A stretch of DNA of 64,000 nucleotides from a candidate division KSB1 bacterium (GCA_034506395.1 JAPDPQ010000010.1:104721-168720); one strand, 5' to 3'; positions 51,963 through 61,210 are shown, numbered from the stretch's first letter. Program-made: numbers and translations. Notes: generated from the letters alone by a model not told the origin.

Positions 51963-51992
51963 ATAATATAACATTTCTTTTCAAAAAGTCAA
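51963..51992 (-). promoter_or_regulatory. rex-hyd promoter
   Basis: On the minus strand TTGACT (51992-51987) and TATTAT (51968-51963) are separated by 18 bases, a good housekeeping-type promoter. The Rex operator begins three bases beyond the -10 box. Confidence 0.75.
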
Positions 51993-52238
51993 GAAAAATT
52001 TTTGAAATTTTCAAAAAATTTTTGATGAATATATGAGACTGCAGGCAAATCCATTTTGCTGCCTACTGAAAGCAAATGGATAACAAACTGAGCTTTATTC
52101 TATTAGCTCGTGAAAAAATATCTCGATAAAGAGGAGCATCAATTAATTTTCAACCCAAACAATATATCGATAGCACCCGGAATTATAAAATCCATTTTGT
52201 TCACAACTTCATTTTGGTATAAAATTAGCCCAGTAAAA
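51993..52238. other. Divergent intergenic region
   Basis: AT-rich DNA between the rex promoter and the Pho-box-like array of the PAP2 gene. No gene or RNA is supported. Confidence 0.35.
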
Positions 52239-52289
52239 TTTACATGAAAATTTCATCTGAATTTAATGATGCTGTCATCATTCTGTAAT
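52239..52289 (+). promoter_or_regulatory. Pho-box-like array, 5 repeats at 11-bp period
   Basis: Seven-base units at exact 11-base steps: TTTACAT (52239), ATTTCAT (52250), ATTTAAT (52261), CTGTCAT (52272), CTGTAAT (52283). The last two, CTGTCAT-CATT-CTGTAAT, nearly match the E. coli Pho box. The array ends 45 bases before the PAP2 start codon. Confidence 0.65.
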
Positions 52290-52334
52290 ATTGAATAACG
52301 AAATTGAGTGTGGAAAAAAATAAAAGGTGAAAAT

Positions 52335-52847
52335 ATGAATACGATACTTGCCTGGGACATCAATATCTTTCTGCGTATATTTGGCTGGAACGGCCGAGCC
52401 TTTCTGGATCGGCTGATGAAGTTCGTCACCCGTACAGGCGATGGCTATTTGTATCCTTTTTTAGGGGGGATGATTTTGCTGCTGGATTGGCAAATCGGTT
52501 TGAAGGTGGTGCTCACTGGTCTGCTAGCGTTTGCCATCGAACTGCCGCTGTATAAACTGATCAAATCGAAGACCACCCGCCTGCGGCCTTTTGAGGCCTT
52601 GCCTGGAATCAAAAATCTTATTCATGCACCCGATCGATACAGTTTCCCATCGGGACATACGACAGCGGCATTCATCATCGCGATAGTGATCGGTGGTGGA
52701 TTTCCTGTTCTTCTGATCCCGATGCTCATTTGGGCATCCCTGGTCGGCCTATCTCGGATATATTTGGGGGTGCACTTTCCGACCGATGTGCTGGTGGGAA
52801 TGATCTGGGGAATCATTTCAGCTACTTTGGCCAGTCAACTTACTTAG
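52335..52847 (+). CDS. PAP2-family membrane phosphatase
   Basis: A 170-residue membrane phosphatase of the type 2 phosphatidic acid phosphatase family, acting on lipid phosphates (undecaprenyl-PP, PA or PGP). Three motifs: KSKTTRLRP, YSFPSGHTTAA and SRIYLGVHFPTDVLVG. About five transmembrane segments. The ATG at 52335 has AAGGTGA upstream. A Pho-box-like array 45 bases upstream suggests induction under phosphate limitation, in line with recycling phosphate from lipids. Confidence 0.9.
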   Translation: MNTILAWDINIFLRIFGWNGRAFLDRLMKFVTRTGDGYLYPFLGGMILLLDWQIGLKVVLTGLLAFAIELPLYKLIKSKTTRLRPFEALPGIKNLIHAPDRYSFPSGHTTAAFIIAIVIGGGFPVLLIPMLIWASLVGLSRIYLGVHFPTDVLVGMIWGIISATLASQLT

Positions 52848-52999
52848 CAGGGCTAATTTGGTTTAAACAAGGCTGAAATTCTATTGCTACGAACAATCAT
52901 TTGACCAATTTCGATTGTCATATCAACTTTATTTATCCCGATAATCCCATTCTTCCTGTCAAATAATTTAAATCGTCACGAAACCAATGCGATTTCGAT

Positions 53000-53830
53000 C
53001 TAGTTGCTTTGGACTTCCCAGATCGGAATATAGCCCACTTGGCGAACGATCGCTTGTCCATCTTTCAGCACCCAATCGATAAACCTTTTCACCTCTCCTT
53101 GTGGCGTGTCAATAGTGTAGAGGTATAAATATCGAGCAATAGGATAGCGATCGAAGCGTACATTTTCCGGCGTTGGGGCGACATTGTCAATATGGCAATG
53201 CTTGAGATTTTGACCATAAGCAATACCGCCATAGCCAATGGCATTTACTTTTTCGGAGATGATCTTGACCATAGCCGTCGTAGTTGGAGTTATTTGGGCG
53301 CCAGAGACATAAGGCTGGCCTTCTAGTACATGCTCCATAAAATAGAGATATGTGCCCGAGTTGGGCGAGCGCACGACGACATGGATGGGTTCGCGATTAC
53401 CCCCAACCTCACTCCACTGGCTAATAGCTCCTGTGAAAATCGCTTTCACCTGGTCAAGGGCTAAATTCTGAACAGGATTTTCTGGGTGGAGATAAATGCT
53501 GAGAGCGTCCTTCGCTACCAAGAATGCCATGCCAATTTTGCCGTATTTCTGCGCCAAAAGTTGAGCTTCGTGGGACTGAATGGGGCGGGAGGATGCGCAG
53601 ATATCGCAGTCTCCTTTGATTAAGCTTTTAAAACCCAAGGCTGAGCCTCCTCCTGCCACATAAATCGAAGTATTCGGATGTTGCTTCATATAGGCTTCGG
53701 CCCAGCGAGTGGTGAGCGGCAACATGGTATCCGATCCTTTAAGGCGAATTATATTCACCTGTGGTTGGTGGACGCCTGCGCAACCAGCGATCAGAAAAAT
53801 TATTCGGAAAAAATTCAGCAGAATTCTCAT
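53000..53830 (-). CDS. PstS-like phosphate-binding lipoprotein
   Basis: A periplasmic solute-binding protein of 276 residues in the PstS family. LIAGCAG is a lipobox, so it is lipid-anchored. Family motifs: RLKGSDTMLPLTTRWAEAY, GGGSALGFKSLI, DICASSRPIQ, IFTGAISQWSEVGG, RSPNSGTYLYF and IGYGGIAYG. The SDT and GGGSALG loops are phosphate-contact regions. No PstCAB genes are near. It is a paralogue of the PstS at 62533 (similar motifs, different termini). It faces the M28 peptidase gene on the same strand. Confidence 0.9.
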   Translation of the reverse strand: MRILLNFFRIIFLIAGCAGVHQPQVNIIRLKGSDTMLPLTTRWAEAYMKQHPNTSIYVAGGGSALGFKSLIKGDCDICASSRPIQSHEAQLLAQKYGKIGMAFLVAKDALSIYLHPENPVQNLALDQVKAIFTGAISQWSEVGGNREPIHVVVRSPNSGTYLYFMEHVLEGQPYVSGAQITPTTTAMVKIISEKVNAIGYGGIAYGQNLKHCHIDNVAPTPENVRFDRYPIARYLYLYTIDTPQGEVKRFIDWVLKDGQAIVRQVGYIPIWEVQSN

Positions 53831-54041
53831 CTTTGGTTCATGTTCAATTTGGCTGATGATTTAGCAATTTTAGTTTGAATTTGTGTATATGATAAAGCAA
53901 AGCACCCTTGCGAATACCGAAGAGCAGACTGGAGGAGGCATGTCATTTCAGCGTTAAGACCGCACAAAATTCTCAAATACCCAGCTTCACCTCACTTTTC
54001 CGAGGAATCTAGGCTTTCGGAACGGGATATTAGGCCGATAG

Positions 54042-55703
54042 TTACCTCTTTTCTGCCAAGGAACGCAATCGTGCCATAAGGTACGGCGAGCCTGGTTTCC
54101 AGTCAGGATAAAAGGCACCATCAGCGATAGGATGACAAAAAGCGAATAGAAGCTGGCAATGCTGCCGTGCTGCTTCAAAATTCAGGGGTTGATTCAGATC
54201 ATCGAACGGCGAATGGTAAAAATGCTGCATCCAATGGTTGATCCACAGCAAACCCTCCTCTCGGCTGCGATTGTGATATGAGAATCCCTCGGAGATCAAA
54301 ATCGAAGGGATTCCTGCCTTAGCAAACACCACCTGATCTGAACGATTGAACGCCTCCAGAGCTATACAGTCCGATGGAAATTGGGAGACTTCGAGATCGA
54401 AATTGGCGGCAACCTGCGCTAAATGTTCCTCCAACGTTGAAAATTCAGCCCCGATGCCGATGACATCCTGAAATTCATCGAAAAATGCCAGCCCATCGAC
54501 ATTGATGTTGGCAATGGTTTTATGCAAAGGGACGACAGGATGGTCAATATAATAAGTAGAACCGAGCAATCCTTTTTCCTCACCTGACAAAAAGAGAAAA
54601 ATAACCGATTGCAAAGGTTTGATCGGCAACGAGGCAAAGACCCTCGCCAATTCCAGCACAGCGGCCACGCCCCCAGCATTATCAATAACGCCATTATAAA
54701 TCGAATCTCCCTTGACTGCAGGTCCGATCCCTAAATGATCGTAGTGGGCTGAAATGATCACAAATTTTTGAAAAGGTGGTTGATTGATCCCTGGTAGCCA
54801 CCCGATCACATTAGCCGAAAAAAAATCTCGCTCCTGAAATTCTCCTTTGAACGAAACTTTGCCAGTCAGAGGAAAACTGCGAATAGAGCCACTGCGATCC
54901 ATCTGAAAAATGTCATCCAAAGAAATGGTATGATCTGAGAACAGCCGTTGGGCAGCATTAGAGTTCATGAGCACGGCCAAGTTTCCCGCTGGTGAATAGG
55001 CCAGGGTGACGTCTTCAAAGGCAAAGTCTTTGACGGCCCGCGTCCAATCGAAATAGCGGTCGCCAGGTCGAGGGATCAGAATTGTTCCCAGAGCCCCGCG
55101 AGATATGGCAAAGCGCTGTTTCGCCTCGGGACAGGAATAAACGGTCGGAGCTAGCCCGCTAAAATAAGAGGGATCATCCGAAGGCGGCTCGCCAAAGAGA
55201 CAAACGACCACTTTGCCTTCCACGTCAACGGATTGATAATCGTTATAATCAAATTCGGGAGCGATGATGCCGTATCCGACGAACACCAATGGTACAAGCT
55301 GGGGGAGATAGGTCTGGGCGCCCGATCTATAAAGCAAAAAGTCTCGTTCGAGGACAAAAGCTTGCTCCTGTTCTTGGGAAAAATAGAGGAATTTGGACTG
55401 AGGCCTGGGAAAGCTGCCATGCATGGGAATGGATTGAAAGTAGCTGCCATGGTCGCCCATCGGCCGAATACCAATTCGTTGCAGATACCGGGCGATGTAC
55501 CGAGCGGCTTTTTGCTCGCCAATCTTGCCCGTTCCTCGGCCCTGCAGAGAATCATGCCCTAGCACTTCAATATGCTGGCGGATTGAATCGGCGGAGATTT
55601 TGGCAAGGGCTTCTTGGATAAATGATTGTTGGGCGAGAGCAGCATGCTGGCTTCCAAGGCCCATGAAAATACAGGCGATGATGCTCCACCACAATTGTTT
55701 CAT
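54042..55703 (-). CDS. M28 family zinc aminopeptidase with PA domain
   Basis: An exported peptidase of about 553 residues. After the signal peptide, an N-terminal lid (IRQHIEVLGHDSLQGRGTGK) is followed by a PA-like inserted domain (GYGIIAPEFDYNDYQSVDVEGKVVVCLFGEPP) and the M28 catalytic domain: SAHYDHLG (metal His), DNAGGVAAVLELA (bridging Asp), LSGEEKGLLGS (catalytic Glu), NVDG and FYHSPFDDL (His). These are the ligands of two zinc ions. ATG at 55703; GTG at 55706 is in frame just ahead. It would trim peptides in the periplasm. It lies 211 bases upstream of the PstS lipoprotein gene on the same strand. Confidence 0.92.
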   Translation of the reverse strand: MKQLWWSIIACIFMGLGSQHAALAQQSFIQEALAKISADSIRQHIEVLGHDSLQGRGTGKIGEQKAARYIARYLQRIGIRPMGDHGSYFQSIPMHGSFPRPQSKFLYFSQEQEQAFVLERDFLLYRSGAQTYLPQLVPLVFVGYGIIAPEFDYNDYQSVDVEGKVVVCLFGEPPSDDPSYFSGLAPTVYSCPEAKQRFAISRGALGTILIPRPGDRYFDWTRAVKDFAFEDVTLAYSPAGNLAVLMNSNAAQRLFSDHTISLDDIFQMDRSGSIRSFPLTGKVSFKGEFQERDFFSANVIGWLPGINQPPFQKFVIISAHYDHLGIGPAVKGDSIYNGVIDNAGGVAAVLELARVFASLPIKPLQSVIFLFLSGEEKGLLGSTYYIDHPVVPLHKTIANINVDGLAFFDEFQDVIGIGAEFSTLEEHLAQVAANFDLEVSQFPSDCIALEAFNRSDQVVFAKAGIPSILISEGFSYHNRSREEGLLWINHWMQHFYHSPFDDLNQPLNFEAARQHCQLLFAFCHPIADGAFYPDWKPGSPYLMARLRSLAEKR

Positions 55704-55992
55704 CACAATTACCTATTCTCTTATTCCCAATTGGCTGATTTGCTGGTGGGCTTATTTAATAATACCGGATTATTCATTGAAAGTCAAGTGAAAATTTTAC
55801 CTGAAATATAACTTGGTTGTTGTTCAAATAACTAATAAAAATGCGAATTATTCTATCTATCGGTCTTGTGGAGCAAATGAGTTTAGAATAATTCATTGTT
55901 AGTGCATTCTAAGCTTGCTACCGTGCGCTTCAGATTTATAAGCGATTAACAATATCGAAGCGTCAACTTTTCACCCAGAAGGGCGCTTAGAA

Positions 55993-56032
55993 TTTTCATT
56001 GAAATATAACCTTCTTGTAATTTAATTGTAAC
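55993..56032 (+). promoter_or_regulatory. Pho-box-like array, 4 repeats at 11-bp period
   Basis: Units TTTTCAT (55993), ATATAAC (56004), TTGTAAT (56015), TTGTAAC (56026) at exact 11-base steps. They lie 76 bases before the small ORF at 56109 and upstream of the TonB receptor that follows it. Confidence 0.6.
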
Positions 56033-56108
56033 ATGATTTGATCATATTTTATGCAATTGAGATGTTAAAAGCACACTAAAATATGAATTGAAGCCAGATG
56101 AGGTATCG

Positions 56109-56321
56109 ATGGCATATCTTTACATCGACGATGGTTATCCCGAATCTGCTGATTATGAAAATAACTATATTTATTTTAATGGGAATGATCCTGAGTGCGT
56201 TCAAAAAATGATAATTTTAGTTCGGGCATTAGGATCATTACCAGCAAAAAAAAGAAAATCGTTAATTGAACTTTATTTGTCAATAGAGAATAGAGGTTCT
56301 TCAATAAGGGAATTTTGTTAG
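56109..56321 (+). CDS. Small protein of unknown function (about 70 aa)
   Basis: A 70-residue open frame with ATG at 56109 and GAGGT close upstream (a TTG at 56088 is an alternative). Acidic-aromatic N-terminus (MAYLYIDDGYPESADYENNYIYF), then a helical, basic C-terminal half (CVQKMIILVRALGSLPAKKRKSLIELYL). I do not recognise it. It lies between a Pho-box-like array and the TonB receptor gene, so it may be the first gene of that unit. It could still be a chance frame. Confidence 0.45.
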   Translation: MAYLYIDDGYPESADYENNYIYFNGNDPECVQKMIILVRALGSLPAKKRKSLIELYLSIENRGSSIREFC

Positions 56322-56365
56322 TGAATCAAAAATACTGAGGGAAAAAATTGAAAGGGATAAGAGAG

Positions 56366-59131
56366 ATGAAGAAAATCGTAACATCACTAATGGTTCTGGC
56401 AATTGTCTTACTTCTCACAGCCATATCTATCGCTCAACAAAAGGGCTTTATTAGCGGGAGGGTAACTGATCAATCTAATAATGAGCCCCTTATTGGCACC
56501 AATGTACTGGTTGTCGGTACGAATTTCGGAGCTGCAACTGACCTGGATGGAAATTACATTATAAAAAACTTGCCACCAGGGAAGTACAGCTTGAGGTTCA
56601 CATATATATCTTATAAGACGGTCACTGTGGATGAAGTGACTGTAGAGTCTGGAAAAGAGACTAAAATTGATGTTTCAATGCCGCCCGCCACAGTTGAATT
56701 TAAAGAGCTGGTTGTCACAGCTGAAGCGCTGAAGACCAGCGAGGTTTCCGTGCTGAATATTCAGAAAAATGCGAGAAATATTATCGACGGCATAAGTGCT
56801 GAACTGATCACCAAAAACAATAGTTCGGACGGAACCGATGTTTTAAAACGAATGACGGGCGTGACTATGTCGGAAGGCCGGTATGCGTATATCAGAGGGG
56901 TTGGAGATCGATATAATAATACGCTACTCAATGGGTCTTCATTGCCGAGTACCGATCCAGAAAAGAAGAGCTTTTCCTACGATCTATTTCCAGCGAATCT
57001 AATTGAAAATTTGCTGACTTTGAAAACAGCAACGCCAGATAAACCTGCCGATTTTTCTGGTGGTTTGATCGAAATTAGCACAGTTGAATTTCCATCGAAA
57101 CTGAACTTCAGTTTCAGTGCCTCATCAAGCTATAATTCGCTAACCAGTTTTAAGGAATTTTTGAGCTATAATGGCGGAAGTATGGATTGGTTAGGAATTG
57201 ATGATGGCAACCGATCTTTACCAGGCATGATCAATTCAAAAAAAGTCAGCAGAGGCAATTATAGCTCTGATGAGCTAAAGACAATTGGTCTGGCTTTTAA
57301 GAATAATTGGCAAACATCGACCACCAGAGCCCCGATGAAAGGAAATTTCAAAATTAGCCTAGGGAATTCGCATGAATTTGGCCAGGCAAAGTTAGGTTAT
57401 ATCGCATCGATTAATTATTCCAACAATGATGAAGTTGTTGATCTTCAAAACAACTATTTCACATTCGATGGGCCTCGCTATCAATATACAGGTCGAAATT
57501 TTGCGAATGCGATCTTTTGGAGTGGTATGTTTAACTCCAGTTTGAAAATTTCCCAAAATCATAAAATGAGTCTGAAAAATATTTACAGTCAAAATACAGA
57601 TAATGAAACAACCATATTTGAAGGTCCTTCATATTATTTTCCAGACTATCGAAAATCAACATCATTGAGATTCATTTCCCGCTCGCTGTTTTCATCGCAA
57701 TTCATCGGAGAGCATTACTTTGCCATCCTCAGAGGGGTTAACTTCGATTGGAACGTTAATTATGGGAATTCTAAAAGAGATGAACCTGATGCCCGAAGAT
57801 ATGTTTATAGCAGAGATTTGTACGAGCCTGATGCACCGTATCGATTTCTGCTCGATGCATCGCTTGCTACCAGGTTCTTTGGCAAATTGGATGATAATAA
57901 TCGGGGTGCTAGCGCCAATTTCTTAATTAAAATATTTGAGAATCCTTCGCTCCCAACATTGAAACTCGGCGTACATTACGACAAAAAAGACCGCCAATTC
58001 GATGCTCGAACGTTTGGATTCTGGAATGTGCCAGGTGGAAATTTTTTGAAAGAAGATCAGCTCATGACCGCTCCTGTTGAGCAGATTTTTGCCCCTGAAA
58101 ATTTCGGGAACAGATTCATCGAAATAATGGAAATAACCAAGCCAGCCGATAGCTATGTCTCAGATCAAAATGTGTCTGCTGCGTACTTGATGACCAGTTT
58201 TGATCTGTTTGCCCGACTCAAAGTCATCACGGGTGTTCGTTATGAAAAATCGCAGCAGAAACTCAATTCATTCACAATTACCAATGAGCCAGTTTCGGTG
58301 AATTCTGTTTATAAAGATTTGCTGCCAAGTGTAAATCTCGCATACGCTCTAACTCATCAGATGAACGTCCGAGCTGCCTATTCTAAAACCTTAGCCAGGC
58401 CGGAATTCCGTGAATTAGCGCCATTCAGCTATTTCGACTTTTTAACCTATGAGCTGGTCGAAGGGAATCCAAATCTAAAAAGAAGTCTGATTTCCAATTA
58501 TGATTTGAGATATGAATTCTATCCGACTAATTTGGAATTGGTGGCAATCAGCGGTTTCTATAAAAAGCTTTATAATCCAATTGAGCAGGTTTTGCTTGCA
58601 GCTTCTGCATTCCAACCGATTCGGTCCTATCAGAATGCCAAAGAGGCTACAACTTATGGTGTGGAGATTGAAGCAAAGAAGAAGCTAGGCTTTGTTGCCT
58701 CGATGCTACAAAATTTCAGTTTTGTTGGCAATATTAGTTTTATCCATTCAGAAATACATCTAAATGGTGGCAACGGATTTCAAGTTGCAAAACGGCCGCT
58801 TCAGGGTCAAGCGGATTATATCTCAAATTTCGGTCTGTATTACGAAGATCTGCAAGGGAAATTTTCTGGGTCATTAATTTACAACAAAGTTGGGCAAAAA
58901 ATTTCTCGTGTGGGCTTTGCCAATTTGGGTGACATCATCGAATTGCCCCGAGATCAAGTCGATCTCACCTTCTCAGCTAAATTGATTGAGCATGTGACCT
59001 TTAAATTTTCAGCTAAAGACCTGCTGAATCAGGATCACAAATTTGTGCAGAGAACTTTGGAAGGCGATAAAATAGCCGAGCTTCGGAAGACGGGAAGGAG
59101 CTTTTCCGCAGGATTTACTTATCAATTTTAA
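56366..59131 (+). CDS. TonB-dependent receptor with carboxypeptidase-like N-terminal domain
   Basis: A 921-residue outer-membrane receptor. Signal peptide MKKIVTSLMVLAIVLLLTAISIA, then a CarboxypepD_reg-like domain (GFISGRVTDQSNNEPLIGTNVLVVG, KNLPPGKYSLRFTYISYKT), plug domain with VLKRMTGVTMSEGRYAYIRGVGDRYNNTLLNG, then a long barrel ending SFSAGFTYQF. The start at 56366 has AAGGG upstream. The Pho-box-like array upstream and the porin and PstS downstream suggest that it imports a phosphorus compound. The ligand is not known. Confidence 0.9.
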   Translation: MKKIVTSLMVLAIVLLLTAISIAQQKGFISGRVTDQSNNEPLIGTNVLVVGTNFGAATDLDGNYIIKNLPPGKYSLRFTYISYKTVTVDEVTVESGKETKIDVSMPPATVEFKELVVTAEALKTSEVSVLNIQKNARNIIDGISAELITKNNSSDGTDVLKRMTGVTMSEGRYAYIRGVGDRYNNTLLNGSSLPSTDPEKKSFSYDLFPANLIENLLTLKTATPDKPADFSGGLIEISTVEFPSKLNFSFSASSSYNSLTSFKEFLSYNGGSMDWLGIDDGNRSLPGMINSKKVSRGNYSSDELKTIGLAFKNNWQTSTTRAPMKGNFKISLGNSHEFGQAKLGYIASINYSNNDEVVDLQNNYFTFDGPRYQYTGRNFANAIFWSGMFNSSLKISQNHKMSLKNIYSQNTDNETTIFEGPSYYFPDYRKSTSLRFISRSLFSSQFIGEHYFAILRGVNFDWNVNYGNSKRDEPDARRYVYSRDLYEPDAPYRFLLDASLATRFFGKLDDNNRGASANFLIKIFENPSLPTLKLGVHYDKKDRQFDARTFGFWNVPGGNFLKEDQLMTAPVEQIFAPENFGNRFIEIMEITKPADSYVSDQNVSAAYLMTSFDLFARLKVITGVRYEKSQQKLNSFTITNEPVSVNSVYKDLLPSVNLAYALTHQMNVRAAYSKTLARPEFRELAPFSYFDFLTYELVEGNPNLKRSLISNYDLRYEFYPTNLELVAISGFYKKLYNPIEQVLLAASAFQPIRSYQNAKEATTYGVEIEAKKKLGFVASMLQNFSFVGNISFIHSEIHLNGGNGFQVAKRPLQGQADYISNFGLYYEDLQGKFSGSLIYNKVGQKISRVGFANLGDIIELPRDQVDLTFSAKLIEHVTFKFSAKDLLNQDHKFVQRTLEGDKIAELRKTGRSFSAGFTYQF

Positions 59132-59284
59132 CAACATTGAATTTGGGTATCTCATCATGCCATTGTTTTGTCATTTTGAGTTCTTCGAAGAACAAATTTT
59201 CATCAAATCGGAAGGCCTTCGCTTGGTGAGTTATTCAAATTGAAACATTTTCAACGAAAATTAACTTAACTTTCAGGAGGTTCA

Positions 59285-60880
59285 ATGAAGAGGTTATTAC
59301 ATTTATTGTTTGCATTACTCGTTGTGGTAAGCAGCCTTGGCGCGCAGGAAGTAATTTTGCAAGGTGACATCACAACTGATCGGACGTTAAACGCTGACTC
59401 AACCTATCTGTTAAGAGGCTTTGTTAGAGTAAAAGCAGGCGCTACCCTGACAATCCCGGCTGGGACGATCATCTACGGCGAATTCAATACGCAGGGCTCG
59501 CTGATTGTTCAACCTGGTGGAAAAATTATGGCCAAAGGGACTGCCTATCGCCCCATTATTTTTACCAGTCAATATGCAAAGCCTGGTTCTGGTCAGCTCC
59601 CGCAGCGAGGCGATTGGGGCGGCATCATCATTTTAGGGAAGGCGCCGATCAATGTGCCAGGAGGAACTGCTGCGATTGAAGGACCGGGCGATACTTACGG
59701 TGGCAATGATCCAGATGACAACAGTGGTGTGCTGAGCTATGTTCGGATCGATTATGCAGGGATCGCTTTTTCACCGAATAATGAGATTAACAGTTTAACA
59801 TTAGGTGGTGTGGGACGCGGTACGCAGATAGATCACATTCAGGTCAGTTATGCCAATGACGATTCGTACGAATGGTTTGGCGGGACGGTGAATTGCAAAT
59901 ATTTGATTGCCTACCGTGGCCTGGATGATGATTTTGATACGGATTTTGGCTATCAGGGCAAGTTGCAATTCTTGCTTGGGATACGTGATCCAGAGGTTGC
60001 GGATGTGTCTGGTTCGAACGGTTTTGAGTCGGATAACGATGGTTCTGGATCGACCAATACGCCGCGAACTTCGCCGACGTGGTGGAATGTGACGTTGATT
60101 GGTCCGAAGGCGACGGCCAGCACCGTGGTGAATTCCAATTACAAACGTGGGATGCATTTGCGGCGATCGTCGCAGAATAAGATTCATAATGCACTGGTAA
60201 TGGGTTGGCCGACGGGAATATTGATTGATGGTGCGACGACGGTTGCCGATGCTCAAGCTGGGGCAACGTATGTGAAGAATAGCATTCTTTCGGGTATGGG
60301 GACGAATTTTCAGTCGACCGATGCGACATTTCAGGGGACAATGGAGAGTTGGTTTACCAGCAATGGTGGCAGGGTGTTTGCCAACAACAGCGATGTTCAG
60401 TTGGTAGATCCTTTCAATCTGAATAATCCCAATGTCATGCCAACTTCTGGGTCGCCAGTGTTCACAGGTGGGGCCACGCCTCCCAATGATGGTTTCTTTG
60501 ATACTTCTGCCACTTACATCGGCGCCTTTGGAAATGTTGATTGGACTGCTGGTTGGACCAGCTTTAATTTCCGAGTTCCTACATCTGTACGGTCGAAATT
60601 GGCTGAAAATATTCCTAATGAATTCTCGTTGATGCAAAATTATCCGAATCCGTTTAATCCGACCACTACGATCCAATTCAGTTTGCCCAAAGAGGCTGTG
60701 GTGAAACTATCGGTTTATAACATCATGGGTCAGCAAGTGGCCACTTTAGTCAATGGCAAGCGATCTGCTGGTGTGCATTATGTTCAATGGGATGCTCCTG
60801 GTCTTCCGAGCGGAATGTATTTCTATCGCCTGGAGGCTGGGCCTACAGTACTGACAAAGAAGATGATGCTGATCAGGTAA
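59285..60880 (+). CDS. Secreted right-handed beta-helix protein with Por sorting tail
   Basis: A 531-residue surface protein. Signal peptide MKRLLHLLFALLVVVSSLGA. Residues 25-400 show parallel beta-helix-like strand repeats (GATLTIPAGTIIYGE, GGKIMAKGTAYRPIIFTS, GVLSYVRIDYAG, IDHIQVSYANDDSYEWFGG). The last 85 residues form the Por sorting domain (LMQNYPNPFNPTTTIQFS, LSVYNIMGQQVATL, SGMYFYRLEAG). No catalytic motif is evident. It follows the TonB receptor by 153 bases and precedes the porin and PstS, so it may be a surface phosphate-compound binding partner of the receptor. AGGAGG before the ATG. Confidence 0.85.
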   Translation: MKRLLHLLFALLVVVSSLGAQEVILQGDITTDRTLNADSTYLLRGFVRVKAGATLTIPAGTIIYGEFNTQGSLIVQPGGKIMAKGTAYRPIIFTSQYAKPGSGQLPQRGDWGGIIILGKAPINVPGGTAAIEGPGDTYGGNDPDDNSGVLSYVRIDYAGIAFSPNNEINSLTLGGVGRGTQIDHIQVSYANDDSYEWFGGTVNCKYLIAYRGLDDDFDTDFGYQGKLQFLLGIRDPEVADVSGSNGFESDNDGSGSTNTPRTSPTWWNVTLIGPKATASTVVNSNYKRGMHLRRSSQNKIHNALVMGWPTGILIDGATTVADAQAGATYVKNSILSGMGTNFQSTDATFQGTMESWFTSNGGRVFANNSDVQLVDPFNLNNPNVMPTSGSPVFTGGATPPNDGFFDTSATYIGAFGNVDWTAGWTSFNFRVPTSVRSKLAENIPNEFSLMQNYPNPFNPTTTIQFSLPKEAVVKLSVYNIMGQQVATLVNGKRSAGVHYVQWDAPGLPSGMYFYRLEAGPTVLTKKMMLIR

Positions 60881-60928
60881 TAATAATTCACAAAAAGATT
60901 TGACCTCTCTATTCTCTTATTCCCTCAG

Positions 60929-60966
60929 AGAGCCAGAGATATGGAGTTTTTGTCTCTGGCTCTTTT
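60929..60966 (+). terminator. Intrinsic terminator after the beta-helix gene
   Basis: AGAGCCAGAGA (60929-60939) pairs with TCTCTGGCTCT (60953-60963), loop of 13, followed by TTTTC. It ends the TonB receptor/beta-helix unit. Confidence 0.8.
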
Positions 60967-60991
60967 CTTAAAGATAGAGATTACAAGCAAA

Positions 60992-61042
60992 AAATCATCA
61001 AGATTTCATCAAATTGTAATACTTTTGTAACGTGAATGTAAC
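60992..61042 (+). promoter_or_regulatory. Pho-box-like array, 5 repeats at 11-bp period
   Basis: Units AAATCAT (60992), ATTTCAT (61003), TTGTAAT (61014), TTGTAAC (61025), ATGTAAC (61036) at exact 11-base steps, about 168 bases before the porin start codon and just after the terminator of the previous unit. This is the cleanest of the four arrays. Confidence 0.7.
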
Positions 61043-61210
61043 ATAATGTGGTTAATCTGATCGTCAATTTTTTATCACACTCACTAACAATAACTCAATA
61101 GCCATATCAACCATGAAGGAGGTGGTGCAGGTTCAAAAAAGTGATTTTTTCTTGAGGGAATAAATTCATCTGTTATTAGAGGGAGAAATCAAAATTTACT
61201 TTGAGGGAAT

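Noticed and set aside
59801..60676. 291-residue open frame on the minus strand
   Set aside because: It is antisense to the clear beta-helix protein gene, has no ribosome site and its composition (Arg/His/Ile-rich) is that of a shadow frame produced by G-ending codons on the other strand.
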